DNA of 40,569 bases from Streptosporangiaceae bacterium (GTDB taxonomy: Bacteria; Actinomycetota; Actinomycetes; Streptosporangiales; Streptosporangiaceae). The notes under the pieces were generated by a model. The model was not told the DNA's origin. It did not search any database and saw nothing but the letters and a program-made list of their open reading frames with translations. The translations under genes were made by a program, and so were the position numbers. The stretch covers positions 1-40,569 of the forward strand of contig JAOPYH010000259.1 in NCBI GenBank assembly GCA_025964715.1. The letters run 5' to 3'. Below are positions 35,578-40,569 of this stretch, piece after piece (within the stretch, counting starts at the first letter, position 1; each line of letters starts with the position of its first letter).

Positions 35578-35647
35578 GGTGTACGGGCGTGATGCGGGCG
35601 GCCAGGGTAAAAAGTCCTTAAGTAACAGACAAGGCGCCGGAAGACTC

Positions 35648-38207
<2,560 letters not shown>

Positions 38208-38234
38208 CCGCACGCCGCCTGGCCGGGTCGCCGG

Positions 38235-38825
38235 TCAGATCGCGCGGCCGCGGTCCAGATGCGCCCACTCGCTCTCCCACAGCTCGGCCCGCCGCCGGTC
38301 GCAATGGCGGCGGAGCAGGCCGTAGGCCATCAGCAGCAGGGTCCCGACGCCGGTGGCCGTGCCCGCCGCGGCATAGATGGCGTCGCCGATGGTCTGGACG
38401 TGCCGGCGGGGCTGCACCGTGACGGCACCCGACCGATCGACCCAGATGCGCTGCCGTGCCCCCGAGACGGCCTGGCTGCGGAGGGGGACGTCGCCGGTCC
38501 GGTGGGATCCGTCCGGCGCGGGCCACCGCATCCGTACGGTCGGGCGGCTGGTGTTGCCGGGGGAGGATCTCGGTGACGCGCCGGGGCCCACGATGCTGGC
38601 GTCCACCTGGTGCCGGGTCGCCGCCTCCCGCAGTTCCGTCCGCAGCCCCGAGACGTACACGCGGTCGGCGATAGCGGTGGCCGCGGTCGGGGCGACGGCG
38701 AAGAAGAGCATCAGGAGTGCGGTGGCGAGCGCCCATTGCAGCCGGTCGATGCCGCGCCGCAGGTTGTTGCGGTCAAGGCCCAGACGCCGGCGTCCGCGGT
38801 CGAGCCGGGTCCATATCCAGTGCAC
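38235..38825 (-). CDS. Rv1733c-like membrane protein
   Basis: Predicted 196-residue protein with two membrane helices (about residues 30-52 and 152-172) enclosing an extracytoplasmic loop of about 100 residues, and a basic start and end. The loop contains ATRHQVDASIVGPG, VRMRWPAPDGSHRTGDV and IWVDRSGAVTVQP, the same layout as the DosR-regulated antigen Rv1733c, whose function is unknown. The start is a GTG at 38825 behind CAGGAGG. A GGGAC-like palindrome and TAGCGT (-10 type) lie upstream at a spacing like that of the baeRF promoter. Confidence 0.82.
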   Translation of the reverse strand: MHWIWTRLDRGRRRLGLDRNNLRRGIDRLQWALATALLMLFFAVAPTAATAIADRVYVSGLRTELREAATRHQVDASIVGPGASPRSSPGNTSRPTVRMRWPAPDGSHRTGDVPLRSQAVSGARQRIWVDRSGAVTVQPRRHVQTIGDAIYAAAGTATGVGTLLLMAYGLLRRHCDRRRAELWESEWAHLDRGRAI

Positions 38826-38872
38826 GCCGATCGCCTCCTGCCCCGATGTTCATGGGCCGGCGGGATATTCCG

Positions 38873-38915
38873 ACGCTAGGCGAAACATGGTGACCCGGCC
38901 AGGGCCACAGGTCCC
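38873..38915 (-). promoter_or_regulatory. Possible DosR box and -10 of the Rv1733c-like gene
   Basis: GGGCCACAGGTCCC (38902-38915; 11 of 14 core positions) with TAGCGT on the minus strand (38878-38873). Box centre to -10 distance is about 30 nt, as at the baeRF gene. A second weaker candidate, AGGCCTTCGGGCCC, lies at 38924-38937. Confidence 0.4.
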
Positions 38916-38992
38916 GGACGAGGAGGCCTTCGGGCCCTCAGCCGCTGCCACGCAGGCGTGTTACGGACCGTTGACGGGGGGCCTTCGTCAGG

Positions 38993-39421
38993 TCAGGTCT
39001 CCCGCTGGTCGGCGCAGACCAGCACTTCGCACGGCGCGCTGGAGAGTACGGCCGGAACCGTCTCCCCGCCCAGCGGGTTCCCGCTCTGGGAGTGGTGTTG
39101 CGCTCCGATCACCAGGAGCTCCGCCCGCTCGGCCTCCCGTGGCAGGACCCCGCGGGGCCGGCCGTAGGCGATGTGCAGGCGGGTGGCGATGTGCTGTCCG
39201 TGGGGGATCGTCGCGGCGACGAGGCCGCGCAGGCGCAGCCACTGCGCGGCCGTCCGGAGGAACCTCGGCGCCACCTGCCTGTGCGCCGGGATCACCTGGA
39301 TCACCTCGAGCCTGGCATGGCGCCTGTTCGCCTCGGCGGCCGCGCGCCGCAGCGCCGCGAGCGAGTTCGGTGACCCGTCGACTCCCACCAGGACACAGCG
39401 CTGTTCAGGGATGATCCGCAT
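38993..39421 (-). CDS. Universal stress protein family protein
   Basis: Predicted 142-residue single UspA domain. The ATG at 39421 is 7 nt behind GGAGGG. It starts CVLVGVDGSPNSLAALRRAA, as usual, and has LEVIQVIPAH and LLVIGAQHHSQSGNPLGGET, ending CEVLVCADQ. The nucleotide signature G-x2-G-x9-G-S/T is not intact. It lies in the dormancy-type cluster and is divergent from the OsmC-like gene, with a DosR-box-like palindrome between the two. Confidence 0.87.
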   Translation of the reverse strand: MRIIPEQRCVLVGVDGSPNSLAALRRAAAEANRRHARLEVIQVIPAHRQVAPRFLRTAAQWLRLRGLVAATIPHGQHIATRLHIAYGRPRGVLPREAERAELLVIGAQHHSQSGNPLGGETVPAVLSSAPCEVLVCADQRET

Positions 39422-39507
39422 AGGGAGCCCTCCTCGGCCCGGGCCTTGATAGTCCACGCTTGCGCGGCCACGGACGCCGAGGCAGAGCCGAGCGGCCCTG
39501 ACGACTG

Positions 39508-39521
39508 GGACCTTTGCCCCT
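39508..39521. promoter_or_regulatory. DosR-box-like palindrome between the stress protein and OsmC-like genes
   Basis: GGGACCTTTGCCCC matches 12 of 14 positions of the GGGACCTTCGGCCC form. It is 86 bp from the start of the minus-strand gene and 70 bp from that of the plus-strand gene, so it may serve both. Confidence 0.5.
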
Positions 39522-39591
39522 TCCTGTCATGTCTTTCCGGCCGAAAACTCTGGTTGAGGCCTTCTCGTCACGCCGGAAGGGGGTGCCCAGA

Positions 39592-40005
39592 GTGGACGTG
39601 ATCACCGTCGTCCACCGTACGGGCGACGACTTCTCGATCATCATTCGCGATCATGTCCTCGAGGTGGACCAGCCCTTCGCCGGCGGAGGCCTCGACGGCG
39701 GGCCCACCGCGGTAGAGCTCTTCGTCGCCAGTCTGGCCGCCGACGCCGCGCACCATGGAAGGCGCTGCCTGGCCGACTACGGCCTCCCGGCCGGTGACCT
39801 GGAGGTGGGTGCCGAGTTCACCATGAGCGAGGAGCCGCCCGACCGGGTCGCCCGCGTCCGCCTGAAGGTCCGTATACCGACCCGGCTCGCCGAGCACAGG
39901 TCCGCGGAGCTGCTGGCGGCCATGGACCGGTGCGCCGTGCGCGGTTCGGTCCTGCAGGCTCCGGACCTCCACGTGGATATCGATGTGTTCACCGGCGCGG
40001 TCTGA
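39592..40005 (+). CDS. OsmC-like protein
   Basis: Predicted 137-residue OsmC/Ohr-fold protein. The GTG at 39592 follows GGAAGGGGG by 8 nt; frames opening earlier would overlap the putative operator. The core helix reads GGPTAVELFVASLAADAAHH; in typical peroxidases this helix carries the reactive Cys (A-C-T/F), but an Asp stands there here. The second conserved Cys is kept in MDRCAVRGSV. Peroxidase activity through the usual Cys pair is therefore doubtful, though a Cys ten positions on (GRRC) might substitute. The position in the cluster suggests a redox-stress role, inferred only. It is tail-to-tail with the acyltransferase gene. Confidence 0.8.
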   Translation: MDVITVVHRTGDDFSIIIRDHVLEVDQPFAGGGLDGGPTAVELFVASLAADAAHHGRRCLADYGLPAGDLEVGAEFTMSEEPPDRVARVRLKVRIPTRLAEHRSAELLAAMDRCAVRGSVLQAPDLHVDIDVFTGAV

Positions 40006-40046
40006 CCCGCATGGTCCGGGCGTGGTGGGCCGGAATCGTGAGGTGC

Positions 40047-40569
40047 TCAGGCGTTGCGGGCCTCTTCGAGGAGCTCGGCGACGCCGGCCTGCATCCCCTC
40101 GGTGAGGACGTCGAGGTCCGGCATGGCGTCGAAGTCGGCCGCGACGCCGAAGAAGAGCCGGCCGCGGTAGGAGAAGATCCCGGTGGCGACGGCCACGCCG
40201 GCCGCGATCGGAACGTACGGGTAGAGCTCGACGAGCTTGCGGCCCATCACGTACAGCGGGAAGGGCGGCCCGGGAACGTTCGTCGTGACGGTTTGGAACA
40301 GCGGCCGGGCGGCGGCGAGGGCCGTACGCGCGGCCAGCGACAGCAGCGTGGGGGCATAGCCCGCCAGCCGGACGAGCGCGTCAGCCCCGACCGCCTGGTG
40401 CGTCGACTTCAGGTCGTCCATCTGGTCGCGGATCAGCTGGTGCCGTTCGAGGGGATCCGGCTCTCCGGAGGGCAGGCTGACGATGACACCGGAGACGCGG
40501 TTGCCCAGCGTGGCATGCTCCTCCTCGCCCCGGACCGACACCGGCACGAGGGAGCGCAGCCGGGTCGTG
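40047..40569 (-). CDS. WS/DGAT wax ester synthase/diacylglycerol acyltransferase, C-terminal part (5' end outside window)
   Basis: The frame is open through the right edge, so only the last about 174 residues are seen. They contain the WES-type C-terminal domain: LVPVSVRGEEEHATLGNRVS (with the conserved GN of the family), TTNVPGPPFPLYVMGRKLVE and YPYVPIAAGVAVATGIFSYR, then FGVAADFDAMPDLD near the end. These enzymes make triacylglycerols or wax esters as carbon stores; Tgs1 (Rv3130c) is a DosR-regulon member. The catalytic HHxxxDG motif would be in the missing N-terminal part. Confidence 0.9.
   Translation of the reverse strand, partial: TTRLRSLVPVSVRGEEEHATLGNRVSGVIVSLPSGEPDPLERHQLIRDQMDDLKSTHQAVGADALVRLAGYAPTLLSLAARTALAAARPLFQTVTTNVPGPPFPLYVMGRKLVELYPYVPIAAGVAVATGIFSYRGRLFFGVAADFDAMPDLDVLTEGMQAGVAELLEEARNA

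Noticed and set aside
35605..35618. GGGTAAAAAGTCCT as a DosR box before the second split-barrel gene
   Set aside because: Only 10 of 14 core positions fit, and it overlaps the likely -10 box instead of lying upstream.
38978..38991. GGGGCCTTCGTCAG as a DosR box
   Set aside because: It lies immediately downstream of the stress-protein stop codon (38993-38995, minus strand) rather than close upstream of a gene start, and its right half-site is poor.

Overview
The window is about 40.6 kb of very GC-rich DNA with tight, mixed-strand gene packing, GTG and TTG starts, and several probable leaderless genes. A complete Pup-proteasome locus (arc, dop, pup, prcB, prcA) together with a DevR/DevS-type heme two-component system places it in the Actinomycetota. 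The gene content suggests a non-mycobacterial, spore-forming actinomycete, perhaps of the Streptosporangiales, but the sequence alone does not fix the genus. I saw no rRNA, tRNA, CRISPR array, transposase or integrase, so this looks like chromosomal backbone.

Left part (1-9.7 kb, plus strand): the 3' part of cobalamin-dependent methionine synthase (metH), a small membrane protein, then a five-gene oligopeptide ABC importer in the unusual order permease C, binding protein, permease B, ATPase D, ATPase F. A perfect 18-bp hairpin lies between the binding-protein gene and permease B, and a bidirectional terminator closes the block. From 9.7 to 16.1 kb, on the minus strand, come an MacB/FtsX-type exporter (ATPase and 835-aa permease), a NarL-type response regulator with its histidine kinase, and a RecB-like Fe-S nuclease. 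The response regulator very likely controls the exporter, and the gap between them carries nested inverted repeats.

Middle part (16.2-25.0 kb, plus strand): a site-2 protease with CBS domains, the tRNA m1A58 methyltransferase trmI, the proteasomal ATPase arc, the Pup deamidase/depupylase dop, pup itself, and prcB-prcA. Together they deamidate and recycle Pup and degrade pupylated proteins; the ligase PafA is not in the window. A gene-poor stretch of about 630 bp separates pup from prcB. Then follow an orphan molybdopterin oxidoreductase (minus), thyX, a class I glutamine amidotransferase homologue that has lost both the catalytic Cys and His, and a crotonase-fold protein, with a small SRPBCC/TetR pair opposite.

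Right part (31.3-40.6 kb): a compact cluster whose members match families of the mycobacterial DosR (dormancy, hypoxia/NO) regulon: a baeRF-type release-factor homologue, two universal stress proteins, a CBS-pair protein, two tandem flavin/F420-type split-barrel proteins, devR and devS in divergent orientation, an Rv1733c-like membrane protein, an OsmC-like protein and a WS/DGAT acyltransferase cut by the right edge. A P-type cation ATPase remnant sits at its border. GGGAC-type palindromes resembling DosR boxes lie in several of the intergenic spaces, the best between devR and devS. The heme-ligand His and distal Tyr of DosS are conserved in the kinase. I read this block as a self-contained oxygen/NO-responsive survival regulon and as the most interesting system in the window.
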